Shown here piece by piece: positions 1 to 6,673 of a stretch of DNA of 17,609 nt. Every line of letters begins with the position of its first letter. Position 1 is the first letter of the stretch. Source of the DNA: an uncultured Porphyromonadaceae bacterium. Its GTDB lineage: Bacteria > Bacteroidota > Bacteroidia > Bacteroidales > Muribaculaceae. Made by a program: the position numbers and the translations under genes. The DNA lies in contig CAMWRB010000009.1 in assembly GCA_947176545.1 (NCBI GenBank), positions 1 to 17,609 on the forward strand, written 5' to 3'. Under the pieces are notes generated by a model. The model did not search any database. It saw only the letters and a program-made list of their open reading frames with translations, and had not been told where the DNA came from.

Positions 1-6
1 AATTAT

Positions 7-14
7 TAAATTTG
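7..14 (+). promoter_or_regulatory. Bacteroidetes -7 promoter box ahead of the lptF-like gene
   Basis: TAAATTTG fits the Bacteroidetes -7 consensus TAnnTTTG and lies 40 bases ahead of the permease start codon. The matching -33 TTTG would fall just outside the left edge of the window, so only half of the promoter can be seen. Confidence 0.45.
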
Positions 15-54
15 TTGTCGGATTGAGAGCAAACCTCATCCGGAGATTGAATTT

Positions 55-1971
55 ATGATACTTGTCAAACGTCTGCATATCTTCATGCTGAAGACATTTC
101 TTCCGCTGTTCGCGATGACTTTTTTCATCGTGCTCTTCATCGTGTTGATGCAGTTCCTTTGGAAGTATATCGACGACCTTGTCGGCAAAGGATTGTCATT
201 CAACGTACTGTGTGAACTCTTCTTCTACGCCGCACTCTCGATGGTGCCTATGGCTCTCCCTCTGGCAATCCTCTTGGCTTCTCTGATGACGTTCGGCAAT
301 CTCGGTGAGAAATTCGAACTTACAGCCATGAAGGCTTCAGGAATTTCTCTGATACGGGTGATGGCTCCGCTTATCATCACTGTCGCCGGAATTGCAGTCG
401 GAGCATTCTTCTTCCAGAATGACATTCTCCCAAAGGCACAGGTCAAGATGTGGACTCTGCTATTCTCGATGCGCCAGAAGTCACCGGAACTCGAGATACC
501 CGAAGAAGTCTTTTATGACCAGATACCGGGCTACAACCTCTATGTCCGGGAGAAAAACAGGGATAACGGCAAGCTGTTTGACATCATCATATATGATGTG
601 TCCCGCGGTGGCGACAATGCCGGAGTCATAACAGCCGACTCGGCACTGATGGCAATGACACCGGATATGAAGCATCTCTATCTGCACCTGTGGCACGGTG
701 AACAGTTCGAGAACCTCCGCGACCAGACCAACGGTAATTTCAATCATATACCGTTCAGACGCGAAACATTCCTCGACAAGGAGGTCCTGATACCCTTTGA
801 TGCCAATTTCAACCGCCTCGACGAGGAGGGTATGCGCAAGCAGTATGTTGGCAAGAATATCGACCAGCTTCACGCCACTATGGACTCGCTGAACCAGAGG
901 ATAGACTCGCTGGGACATATTTACACCCACGATATAAAAGCCACCACATTCGCTGTCGCCAACAGTGAGGATTATCCCCGACAGACTCACCCTGTAGCTG
1001 ACCGGCCGAAAACCCGTGAAGACTGGAAAAACGCTCCCGCTGTCAGACTCGACTCCATGCTCGCGCTCCTTTCGCCCTCTCAGAGGATAGATGTCTATAA
1101 CAGCGCGCTCACACTCTCACAGAGACGACAGACCGAGCTGAGCTTCCGCAGTGAGATGATGGCTGACGAGAAGAAGCTGTTGCGCCGCCATGAGATTGAG
1201 CTTATCAAAAAGTTTACACTCTCCGTGGCCTGTCTGATTTTCTTCTTTATCGGTGCACCGCTGGGGGCTATAATACGTAAAGGGGGTATCGGAACGCCGT
1301 TGGTCATCTCCGTACTGCTTTTCCTCTTCTACTACATAATTGACAACACCGGCTACAAGATGGCGCGTGACGGTCACATCATCGTGTGGCTCGGCATGTG
1401 GCTTTCCACATTCATCTTAGCCCCGTTGGGTCTGTACGTCACATGGAAGGCCATGAACGATTCGGCCGTCTTCGACCGCGACCGTTACCTCGCGCTCATC
1501 AACCGGTTGTTTGGAACACGACAGCACCGTAAAATCGAATATAAAGAGGTAATCATCGATGAGGCCAATGTGACGGACTCCATAAACCGGCTTACGCAGC
1601 TCATCGAAGAAGCACGACGTATGGTCAGGAGGCTCAACCGACGCCCGGGTTATGCAGCATACTGTATTCGGGGCATCGGAGACCGGGGACTCGGTAAGCT
1701 CATTGACAATCTGGAGGAGAGTATCTCTTATCTCAACAATTATCCGAATCCTCTCGTAGTCAATCGTCTCACCGACTATCCCGTGTTGCGCAAGCTATGG
1801 ATTTACCACCCGTTCCATAATATGTGGCTCAGTCGCGCCGCCATTGTCATTTTCCCTGTCGGACTGACATTATGGCTGCTCGGACGTCATGCAGGCTCCA
1901 ATCTGAAGAAAGATTGCATTAATATCGTGGAGCGCAGCCAAAGTATCCTGGACATTATAAGCCCTGATTGA
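55..1971 (+). CDS. LptF/LptG-family lipopolysaccharide export permease with C-terminal extension
   Basis: This is a YjgP/YjgQ-type inner-membrane permease (638 residues), the family of LptF and LptG, which with the ATPase LptB extract lipopolysaccharide from the inner membrane and pass it to LptC/LptA. Three hydrophobic segments lie near residues 13-37, 54-77 and 101-120. A long soluble region follows (about 125-385), corresponding to the periplasmic jellyroll-like domain, and then three more segments near 388-405, 413-431 and 442-463. The stretch FELTAMKASGISLIR (about 87-101) matches the family's cytoplasmic coupling region after the second segment. Family members such as E. coli LptF have about 360 residues; here the extra length comes from an enlarged central region and a tail of about 170 residues with a seventh hydrophobic segment near 592-611. 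Long versions are common in Bacteroidetes. I cannot tell LptF from LptG, so no symbol is given. The gene stands alone in its orientation. Confidence 0.9.
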   Translation: MILVKRLHIFMLKTFLPLFAMTFFIVLFIVLMQFLWKYIDDLVGKGLSFNVLCELFFYAALSMVPMALPLAILLASLMTFGNLGEKFELTAMKASGISLIRVMAPLIITVAGIAVGAFFFQNDILPKAQVKMWTLLFSMRQKSPELEIPEEVFYDQIPGYNLYVREKNRDNGKLFDIIIYDVSRGGDNAGVITADSALMAMTPDMKHLYLHLWHGEQFENLRDQTNGNFNHIPFRRETFLDKEVLIPFDANFNRLDEEGMRKQYVGKNIDQLHATMDSLNQRIDSLGHIYTHDIKATTFAVANSEDYPRQTHPVADRPKTREDWKNAPAVRLDSMLALLSPSQRIDVYNSALTLSQRRQTELSFRSEMMADEKKLLRRHEIELIKKFTLSVACLIFFFIGAPLGAIIRKGGIGTPLVISVLLFLFYYIIDNTGYKMARDGHIIVWLGMWLSTFILAPLGLYVTWKAMNDSAVFDRDRYLALINRLFGTRQHRKIEYKEVIIDEANVTDSINRLTQLIEEARRMVRRLNRRPGYAAYCIRGIGDRGLGKLIDNLEESISYLNNYPNPLVVNRLTDYPVLRKLWIYHPFHNMWLSRAAIVIFPVGLTLWLLGRHAGSNLKKDCINIVERSQSILDIISPD

Positions 1972-2016
1972 GATTCAGACATCCACGCATGAAATGTCAT
2001 ATTCGGGGTCCGATAT

Positions 2017-2113
2017 AAAAAAGAGAACGGTCGCCCTCACGAGTGACCGCTTCCCGGGGCTCTCGCGAGCCTCTACTACCCGGATGCCTTGTCCTACGAC
2101 AGCACATCACGGG
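2017..2113 (-). ncRNA. Candidate structured small RNA or structured 3' UTR ending in a terminator
   Basis: Read on the minus strand this stretch folds into three consecutive hairpins. The first pairs CCCG-bulge-GATG with CATC-CGGG around an inner GTC/GAC stem (2113-2079). The second is GGCTC-GCGA-GAGCC (2071-2058). The third pairs CGGTC with GACCG (2049-2028) and is followed by TTCTC and then six T (2022-2017), which looks like an intrinsic terminator. It starts about 105 bases downstream of the coiled-coil gene's stop codon, so it may be that gene's 3' UTR or a separate small RNA. No clear promoter of its own is visible. I do not recognise an RNA family; it is not a tRNA, 4.5S RNA or tmRNA core. 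The 5' end is unknown. Confidence 0.4.
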
Positions 2114-2182
2114 CTTTGAACAAAAATCTATCTTCTTTCAGTGTTATAACCTATTCGATGATAGTAATGTTGCGGCATACCC

Positions 2183-2220
2183 CCATTTTAACATTTCACC
2201 AATCCATTTTTAACATTTCA
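2183..2220. repeat. Short direct repeat spanning the end of the coiled-coil gene
   Basis: Two copies of CCATTTTAACATTTCA (2183-2198, and 2204-2220 with one extra T) lie 21-22 bases apart. The right copy contains the stop codon of the minus-strand gene. This looks like a small local duplication; no function is evident. Confidence 0.5.
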
Positions 2221-2640
2221 GGTGAAAAGAGTGCCCTCTATTTTACCTCCTCCACGGGCTATCTCACGCAGTTGCGCAATCTTCTCGTCAAGCTCGCGCT
2301 TGCGCTGCTCCAGCTCGTCAATCTCCCGACGCGCACGGTCAGCCTCAAAGTTTTCGACCGCGGTCTTGACTCTATCCAGCTCTTCCGTCAGCATATTGAC
2401 CTGCAGGGGTGACATCGACGGAACAAGCGACAACAGGCTGTGAATCCCTTTGATATGTTTCAGCACTTCGGACACACTTACACCCTCGCCGCTCTTCTTC
2501 AGCTCACCGCGACGTTTCCACGCCATTATAGCTGAATACTGCTTGTTCACATCCTTGGCAAGGAACGCTTCACGCTGCTCCTCGCTCTTCCCGTCAAGAT
2601 ATTTATCCAGATACTTATTGATTGTCTCTTCGCGTTTCAT
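2218..2640 (-). CDS. Small coiled-coil protein of unknown function
   Basis: This is a 140-residue charged protein with no signal peptide or membrane segment, so it is probably cytoplasmic. Residues 1-45 are rich in Lys, Glu and Arg and end in QYSAIMAWKRR, which could be a short helical or nucleic-acid-contacting region. Residues 80-130 contain heptad-like runs (DRARREIDELEQRKRELDEK) that predict a coiled coil and oligomerisation. The final residues are Gly-rich. I recognise no named family; similar small coiled-coil proteins are frequent in Bacteroidales. It is divergent from queF with 96 bases between start codons. A weak TATATTCG (2670-2663 on the minus strand) could be part of its promoter and would overlap the que promoter. 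Its 3' side leads into the hairpin-rich stretch at 2113-2017. The reading frame looks real because the opposite-strand frames are short and have no coherent composition. Confidence 0.75.
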   Translation of the reverse strand: MKREETINKYLDKYLDGKSEEQREAFLAKDVNKQYSAIMAWKRRGELKKSGEGVSVSEVLKHIKGIHSLLSLVPSMSPLQVNMLTEELDRVKTAVENFEADRARREIDELEQRKRELDEKIAQLREIARGGGKIEGTLFT

Positions 2641-2657
2641 AATCTGATATTATTTAT

Positions 2658-2690
2658 TTTGGCGAATATAGCATTTTTTTTGTAATTTTG
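2658..2690 (+). promoter_or_regulatory. Promoter of the queuosine-precursor operon
   Basis: TTTG (2658-2661) and TAATTTTG (2683-2690) match the Bacteroidetes -33/-7 consensus exactly, with a 21-base spacer. Transcription should start near 2695-2697, which leaves a leader of about 40 bases before queF. Confidence 0.65.
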
Positions 2691-2698
2691 AAAATCAC

Positions 2699-2719
2699 TG
2701 CCCGTTCCGGATTCGGGCA
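2699..2719 (+). promoter_or_regulatory. Leader hairpin ahead of queF, possible regulatory structure
   Basis: TGCCCG (2699-2704) pairs perfectly with CGGGCA (2714-2719) around a 9-base loop, almost at the predicted 5' end of the mRNA. Queuosine operons are often controlled by preQ1 riboswitches in this position. However, the loop lacks an obvious pseudoknot partner in the 17 bases downstream and the tail is not A-rich, so a preQ1-I aptamer is not supported by eye. Confidence 0.3.
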
Positions 2720-2736
2720 TTAACACTATACAGATT

Positions 2737-3213
2737 ATGCGCAATGACAATGAACTCACATCTCTGAGCCTCTTAGGCAATCAGAATGTGAAATATCCCA
2801 CGGATTATGACCCCTCGCTCCTTGAAACTTTTGACAACAAGCATCCCGAAAATGAGTATGTCGTGACTTTCGATTGTCCGGAGTTCACGACTTTGTGCCC
2901 CAAAACCGGACAGCCTGATTTCGGTCATATCTATATCTCTTACATACCCCGGCTCAGGATGGTGGAGAGCAAGAGTCTTAAACTCTATCTCTTCTCGTTC
3001 CGCAATCATGGAGATTTTCATGAAGATTGTGTCAATATCATAATGAAAGACCTGATACGCCTCATGGACCCGAAGTATATCGAAGTCAGAGGTGACTTCA
3101 TGCCCCGCGGTGGCATCAGCATACTCCCGTTCGCCAATCATGGCGACGCTGAACATCAGACACTTGTCCAACAACGCCGGCTTGCGGCATTCACCGAAAA
3201 CATCAACCGATAA
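2737..3213 (+). CDS. queF: NADPH-dependent 7-cyano-7-deazaguanine (preQ0) reductase QueF
   Basis: QueF reduces the nitrile of preQ0 to the amine of preQ1, the base that is inserted into tRNA for queuosine. The 158-residue protein has the length of the single-domain (Bacillus-type) subfamily. Residues 50-62 hold the catalytic motif [13 protein letters not shown], with nucleophile Cys54 and acid Asp61. ESKSLK at 77-82 is the family's QueF signature for nucleotide binding, and His95-Glu96 match the substrate-binding pair of the Bacillus enzyme. It is the first gene of a four-gene operon; queC begins 2 bases after its stop. The start is set by the promoter and leader just upstream. Family assignment is firm because all active-site residues are present. 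Confidence 0.96.
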   Translation: MRNDNELTSLSLLGNQNVKYPTDYDPSLLETFDNKHPENEYVVTFDCPEFTTLCPKTGQPDFGHIYISYIPRLRMVESKSLKLYLFSFRNHGDFHEDCVNIIMKDLIRLMDPKYIEVRGDFMPRGGISILPFANHGDAEHQTLVQQRRLAAFTENINR

Positions 3214-3215
3214 CA

Positions 3216-3872
3216 ATGCAGAAAGATTCTATCATAGTTCTCTCCGGCGGCATGGACTCGGTCACCCTGCTGCACGAATACAAAGACCGTATCGCTCTGG
3301 CAGTCACCTTTGACTACGGTTCGCTACACAACGCCCGTGAGATATATTGTGCCGCGGCCAACTGCCGGATGCTCGATATCCCTCACCTGATTATCCCTCT
3401 GGCTTTCATTGGCCAATATTTCAAAAGTTCCCTTCTCGAGTCACCCGAAGCAATTCCGGAAGGCAATTATGATGACGACAACATGAAATCCACAGTTGTA
3501 CCTTTCCGCAACGGTATCATGCTCTCCGTGGCCGCCGGACTCGCGGAGAGCCGGGGGCTCAGACATATCATGCTGGCCAATCACAGCGGTGACCACGCCA
3601 TATATCCCGACTGTCGGCGCGGATTTGTCGATGCTATGTCCGAGGCCGTCAGTCAGGGCACGTACGACAATATAACAATACTGGCACCATACACCGATAT
3701 AACCAAAAATGACATAGCACGCCACGGTCGCGAACTCGGTATAGACTACTCTTTGACCTACAGTTGCTACAAAGGAGGAGAGAAACATTGTGGCAAATGC
3801 GGCACATGCCGTGAGCGACGCGAAGCCCTCGCCGCAGCCGGCATTGACGACCCGACAATTTATCAGGACTGA
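3216..3872 (+). CDS. queC: 7-cyano-7-deazaguanine synthase QueC
   Basis: QueC uses ATP and ammonia to turn 7-carboxy-7-deazaguanine into preQ0. The 218-residue protein begins with the PP-loop ATP-pyrophosphatase motif SGGMDS (residues 10-15). It also carries the conserved FDYGSLHNAREI stretch (32-43). Near the C-terminus four cysteines (184, 192, 195 and 198, in SCYKGGEKHCGKCGTC) form the structural zinc site. Its length is normal for the family. It starts 2 bases after queF and ends 27 bases before queD, so the genes are almost certainly cotranscribed. Confidence 0.96.
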   Translation: MQKDSIIVLSGGMDSVTLLHEYKDRIALAVTFDYGSLHNAREIYCAAANCRMLDIPHLIIPLAFIGQYFKSSLLESPEAIPEGNYDDDNMKSTVVPFRNGIMLSVAAGLAESRGLRHIMLANHSGDHAIYPDCRRGFVDAMSEAVSQGTYDNITILAPYTDITKNDIARHGRELGIDYSLTYSCYKGGEKHCGKCGTCRERREALAAAGIDDPTIYQD

Positions 3873-3899
3873 ATCATATCAACCCTTACACGCTGAACA

Positions 3900-4232
3900 A
3901 TGTACTACGTTAAGAAAAGACTTGAGATTTCCGCTGCCCATCGGCTCGACCTGTCATACGAGAGTAAATGCACACAACTGCACGGCCACAACTGGATTGT
4001 GACCGTAGAGTGCAAATCACCTGTTTTGAACGCCGACGGCATGGTCACCGACTTCACGCACGTCAAGCAACAGGTGCAGTCGCTCCTTGACCATACTGTA
4101 CTGAATGACATCCTGCCTTTCAACCCGACTGCCGAAAACATCGCCCGATGGATTGTGGACAACGTCGATAACGCATGGCGCTGCGAAGTGCAGGAGAGCG
4201 AAGGGAATATTGCCATATATGAACGCGACTGA
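3900..4232 (+). CDS. queD: 6-carboxy-5,6,7,8-tetrahydropterin synthase QueD
   Basis: QueD converts dihydroneopterin triphosphate to 6-carboxytetrahydropterin, the first dedicated step of 7-deazaguanine synthesis. This 110-residue protein has the zinc ligands His14 (SAAHRL), His28 and His30 (LHGH), and the catalytic Cys24 in the CxxxHGH motif that separates QueD from eukaryotic-type PTP synthases. His65 (LLDHTVLND) and Glu79 (PTAEN) fit the conserved catalytic and pterin-binding positions. It lies between queC and queE. GTP cyclohydrolase, which makes its substrate precursor, is not in this window. Confidence 0.95.
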   Translation: MYYVKKRLEISAAHRLDLSYESKCTQLHGHNWIVTVECKSPVLNADGMVTDFTHVKQQVQSLLDHTVLNDILPFNPTAENIARWIVDNVDNAWRCEVQESEGNIAIYERD

Positions 4233-4248
4233 TTCCAACACCCGAAGT

Positions 4249-4860
4249 ATGCGGATTATCAACGAAATCTTCTACTCGCTGCAAGGTGAGGGTGTACACA
4301 CCGGCATACCGATGGTATTCGTGCGTTTTTCGGGATGCAACCTCCGATGTCCATTCTGTGACACCGCCCACCAATCCGGCCGGGAGATGTCAGATATGGA
4401 AATAATCAGCCGGATTATGCTATACCCTCAGTCGCACTGGATAGTACTGACCGGAGGAGAACCGTCACTGTTTATCGACCATGATTTTATCGACCTTTTG
4501 CATCATCACACCGGCATGAAAATCGCCGTCGAAACCAATGGCACACATCCAATCCCCGGCAATATTGACTGGGTCACACTCTCACCGAAAGGAGGTATGG
4601 CTCCGGGACTCGAATATCCCGAAGATAAAATAGCAATTTGCCATGCAGACGAAATAAAAGTCGTCGACATCGGACAAGAGCTCTCCCCATACTTCAAATT
4701 CGCTTGCCGACAGACGGATACAATCATGTGTCTTCAACCCTGCTATGTCAGCGACCCGGAAATGTACGCATCCAATCTCCAACGTACCATCTCACGCGTG
4801 GAGGCCGACCCGCGCTGGCGACTCTCACTTCAGACACACCGATACATGGGAATACGGTAA
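4249..4860 (+). CDS. queE: 7-carboxy-7-deazaguanine synthase QueE (radical SAM)
   Basis: QueE is the radical SAM enzyme that contracts 6-carboxytetrahydropterin to 7-carboxy-7-deazaguanine. From the chosen start the protein has 203 residues and opens with MRIINEIFYSLQGEG, the typical N-terminus of the family. The iron-sulfur motif is Cys30-x3-Cys34-x2-Cys37 (SGCNLRCPFCDT). LTGGEPSL is the glycine-rich SAM-binding stretch and ETNGT follows. The frame stays open upstream to an ATG at 4105, but those residues read through queD sequence in another frame. An in-frame ATG at 4219 would overlap queD by 14 bases and is the alternative start. It is the last gene of the operon. About 40 bases on there is only a weak AT-rich hairpin as a terminator candidate. 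Confidence 0.94.
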   Translation: MRIINEIFYSLQGEGVHTGIPMVFVRFSGCNLRCPFCDTAHQSGREMSDMEIISRIMLYPQSHWIVLTGGEPSLFIDHDFIDLLHHHTGMKIAVETNGTHPIPGNIDWVTLSPKGGMAPGLEYPEDKIAICHADEIKVVDIGQELSPYFKFACRQTDTIMCLQPCYVSDPEMYASNLQRTISRVEADPRWRLSLQTHRYMGIR

Positions 4861-4902
4861 CGTCAATCCCTTCACGTGTCAAAAATAGACACTTTCCACG
4901 AA

Positions 4903-4936
4903 AAAAGCATTAAAAATGGCAATTTTATATGCTTTT
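4903..4936 (+). terminator. Weak hairpin after the que operon
   Basis: AAAAGCAT (4903-4910) pairs perfectly with ATGCTTTT (4929-4936), which ends in a T-run. The stem is AT-rich and the loop has 18 bases, so it would be a weak intrinsic terminator. It is the best candidate in the 108 bases between queE and the next promoter. Confidence 0.3.
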
Positions 4937-4968
4937 CAACATTTATTTGGCACTTTTTTGAATTTACA

Positions 4969-5000
4969 TTTGCAAATTTTGAGAATATTTGTTACGTTTG
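4969..5000 (+). promoter_or_regulatory. Promoter of the DoxX-like gene
   Basis: TTTG (4969-4972) and TACGTTTG (4993-5000) with a 20-base spacer are a full match to the Bacteroidetes -33/-7 consensus. The predicted start near 5005-5007 gives a leader of about 76 bases. Confidence 0.65.
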
Positions 5001-5082
5001 CAACGTAAAATCAAACATTACAAGCCAATTCAGTGTTATTGATTTTGTTAATAATGTGTAACATCATACGAACCGCAACGTT

Positions 5083-5685
5083 ATGAAGTCATACAGCTCT
5101 ACAATATCAGTCAATCCCTCCACAATGTCTGTGGGTGAGAAAAACTTCAAGGCGATGTCCGCTTTGGAGGATAGCGTATTCAGTGCCAATAAGCCGTTCA
5201 GAAGCTCGTTTGCCGACTCCGCCGAAGATAGTTCAAGCCTTATGCGTTTAGTATTAAAGCTGATATTCGGAGTGTCGGGCAAATCTTCCGGCATGACCGC
5301 ACCGATGGATGCCCTGACCCTCATTGCTCGTATCGGGTTCGGACTCTTTATCATAGCTCTTTCCGCAATGGGTATGACCGGTATAGGCAGCATATTTGCA
5401 GCAATACTGGGCGTGATGGTAATATGCGGTTGTATGACACGTCTCTCGTTGATGACACTTGTTGTCACATTGATGGTTTCAGCATCATCAATGAATCTCC
5501 CGACAGCTAATGACACATATATGATTTCCGCTGTCATCGGACTTATATTAGCTGTTACCGGTCCGGGCCATACTTCGGTGGATGCAACCATAGAGCGTTC
5601 GGTCGAGAGAGTACTTGACACACACATGAAGCGTACAGCCCTCAACCGCCGCGACTCATACCGCGCATACGAATACATCGACTGA
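5083..5685 (+). CDS. DoxX-like small integral membrane protein
   Basis: This 200-residue protein starts with about 70 hydrophilic residues. A membrane domain follows with four hydrophobic segments, roughly residues 81-97, 102-120, 122-137 and 145-160. The pattern of the membrane part, with GCMTRLSLMTLVV in the third helix region and ILAVTGPGHTSVDATI at the end, resembles the DoxX family, where GPGxxSxD closes the last helix. DoxX-like proteins are linked to respiratory or redox functions, but this one cannot be assigned a reaction. The hydrophilic N-terminus is longer than in typical DoxX proteins. An overlapping open frame on the other strand (5064-5678) is judged to be its shadow, because the plus-strand frame has a promoter and sensible membrane topology. 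Inference on family is moderate. Confidence 0.75.
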   Translation: MKSYSSTISVNPSTMSVGEKNFKAMSALEDSVFSANKPFRSSFADSAEDSSSLMRLVLKLIFGVSGKSSGMTAPMDALTLIARIGFGLFIIALSAMGMTGIGSIFAAILGVMVICGCMTRLSLMTLVVTLMVSASSMNLPTANDTYMISAVIGLILAVTGPGHTSVDATIERSVERVLDTHMKRTALNRRDSYRAYEYID

Positions 5686-5760
5686 ACATAACACTTCTCT
5701 CTCTCTTGGCATATCCGGGAGATATTCGTATCCTCTTAACAGAATCATCTAAAAGAAAAC

Positions 5761-5979
5761 ATGAAAAAAAAGCAAATAGACTATGTCACATGCGTTATCG
5801 GAGCGTTAGCTCTCCTGACTGGTCTATCTTGCTCTCAGGTTTATAAAAAAATTAATTCCGCAGGTCTAATCAAGAGTTATTTGGTTGATGCTTACGACGT
5901 GCTTCATACTTTCAGTCTTGATTACGTTGCAGCGAACGTGATTGAGCTTATGAAAAAGAAAGGAGAAGTTCTATGTTAG
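5761..5979 (+). CDS. DUF3791 family small protein, first gene of the DUF3990 cassette
   Basis: This 72-residue helical protein carries the DUF3791 pattern YLVDAYDVLHTFSLDYVAANVIELMKKKG (split: residues 40-55 hold YLVDAYDVLHT, 56-68 the final helix). DUF3791 proteins are small and usually lie next to DUF3990 genes in gut bacteria; their biochemical function is unknown to me. A role as antitoxin or partner is inferred from size and position. Its 3' end overlaps the next start codon by 7 bases, so translation is probably coupled. No clear promoter is seen in the 75 bases upstream, and it may be read through from the DoxX-like gene. The N-terminal Val/Leu/Ala-rich stretch could be mistaken for a signal peptide, but it fits the first helix of the family. 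Confidence 0.75.
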   Translation: MKKKQIDYVTCVIGALALLTGLSCSQVYKKINSAGLIKSYLVDAYDVLHTFSLDYVAANVIELMKKKGEVLC

Positions 5980-6452
5980 TGTACCATGCCTCCGATTGTC
6001 GCTTTACCTCACCTGATGTTCTGCATTCAAGAGCTGCTCTTGACTTTGGAAAAGGATTCTATGTAACTCGATTGCTCGAACAGGCAGAAAAATATGCGTT
6101 TCGTTTTATCCGTGAGGGTAAGCCGGCATTTATTCATTCATTCGAATTACTATCTCCTGACTCTGACATGAAGATTAAAATCTTCAATACATATGATGAA
6201 GAGTGGCTTGATTTCGTATGTAATTGTCGTAATGGCAAAGATGACTATAAACAATATGACATTATAGAAGGAGGTGTCGCTAACGACAAAGTATTCCAGA
6301 CGTTGGACCTGTATATGGCCGGCATATATGACAAGGAGCAGGCATTAAGGAAACTTGTATATGAAATGCCCAATAATCAATTGTGTTTCACATCACAACG
6401 TGCCATCGACCGATGCTTGAGATTTGTACAGCATAATATTATTAATAAATAA
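5973..6452 (+). CDS. DUF3990 family protein, probable ADP-ribosyltransferase-fold toxin or effector
   Basis: This is a 159-residue cytoplasmic protein without signal peptide. LVYHAS (residues 2-7), LDFGKGFYVTRLLEQAEKYA (23-42), the WLDFVCNCRNGK stretch (78-89), YDIIEGGVAND (95-105) and NNQLCFTSQRAI (134-145) follow the DUF3990 pattern. The order 'His near the N-terminus - GKGFY with Tyr - late Gln/Glu strand' is like the H-Y-E arrangement of the ADP-ribosyltransferase superfamily, here His5, Tyr30 and Gln136. The catalytic Glu position seems to be Gln, as I recall for this family, so activity is an open question. A clear AGGAG lies 7 bases before the start, which is unusual for Bacteroidales. 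It is enclosed by two DUF3791 genes with overlaps of 7 and 1 bases. The cassette is visibly AT-richer than its surroundings: bases 6181-6240 have 21 G/C, against 33 in 9901-9960. This suggests acquisition by transfer. Confidence 0.75.
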   Translation: MLVYHASDCRFTSPDVLHSRAALDFGKGFYVTRLLEQAEKYAFRFIREGKPAFIHSFELLSPDSDMKIKIFNTYDEEWLDFVCNCRNGKDDYKQYDIIEGGVANDKVFQTLDLYMAGIYDKEQALRKLVYEMPNNQLCFTSQRAIDRCLRFVQHNIINK

Positions 6453-6673
6453 TGGATAAATCCACACGCATACTTAGAGACATGAAATATGCCCGCATAA
6501 TCGGACTGATTGCTGAAAAGCTGCATATATCACTTGAGGAAAGTATGGATATGCTTTACTCCTCACCATTATTTGAAATAATAGACGATGGCACGGCCGA
6601 CCTTATATGTCGCAGCGATATTTATCTTGCTGATGAAATAATACGTACTCATAATCCTGATTATCGAGAGTGA
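6452..6673 (+). CDS. Second DUF3791-like small protein of the DUF3990 cassette
   Basis: This 73-residue protein starts on the last base of the DUF3990 stop codon (TAATG overlap), so it is translationally coupled. The segment RIIGLIAEKLHISLEESMDM (14-33) and the later SDIYLADEIIR resemble DUF3791, but it is clearly diverged from the 72-residue protein upstream. It may be a second partner with a separate contact surface on the DUF3990 protein. Its last 71 bases overlap, in the opposite direction, the 3' end of the exported-protein gene that ends at 6603. No terminator is seen after it. Confidence 0.65.
   Translation: MDKSTRILRDMKYARIIGLIAEKLHISLEESMDMLYSSPLFEIIDDGTADLICRSDIYLADEIIRTHNPDYRE

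Noticed and set aside
481..990. Minus-strand open frame of 169 codons inside the permease gene
   Set aside because: It lies fully within a well supported gene on the other strand and has no recognisable composition or start context.
2691..2736. Canonical preQ1-I riboswitch ahead of queF
   Set aside because: A hairpin is present, but the loop-tail pseudoknot and the A-rich tail cannot be found by eye; it is kept only as an unassigned leader hairpin.
4105..4248. Upstream extension of the QueE reading frame
   Set aside because: It overlaps queD in another frame; the family N-terminus (INEIFYSLQGEG) begins right after the ATG at 4249.
5064..5678. Long open frame (204 codons) on the minus strand opposite the DoxX-like gene
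   Set aside because: The plus-strand frame has a full promoter, a membrane-protein pattern and a DoxX-like end. The minus frame has no coherent domain and is the expected mirror of that gene.
5711..5725. Terminator between the DoxX-like gene and the DUF3791 cassette
   Set aside because: ATATC-CGGGA-GATAT is only a 5-base AT-rich stem without a T-run; too weak to call.
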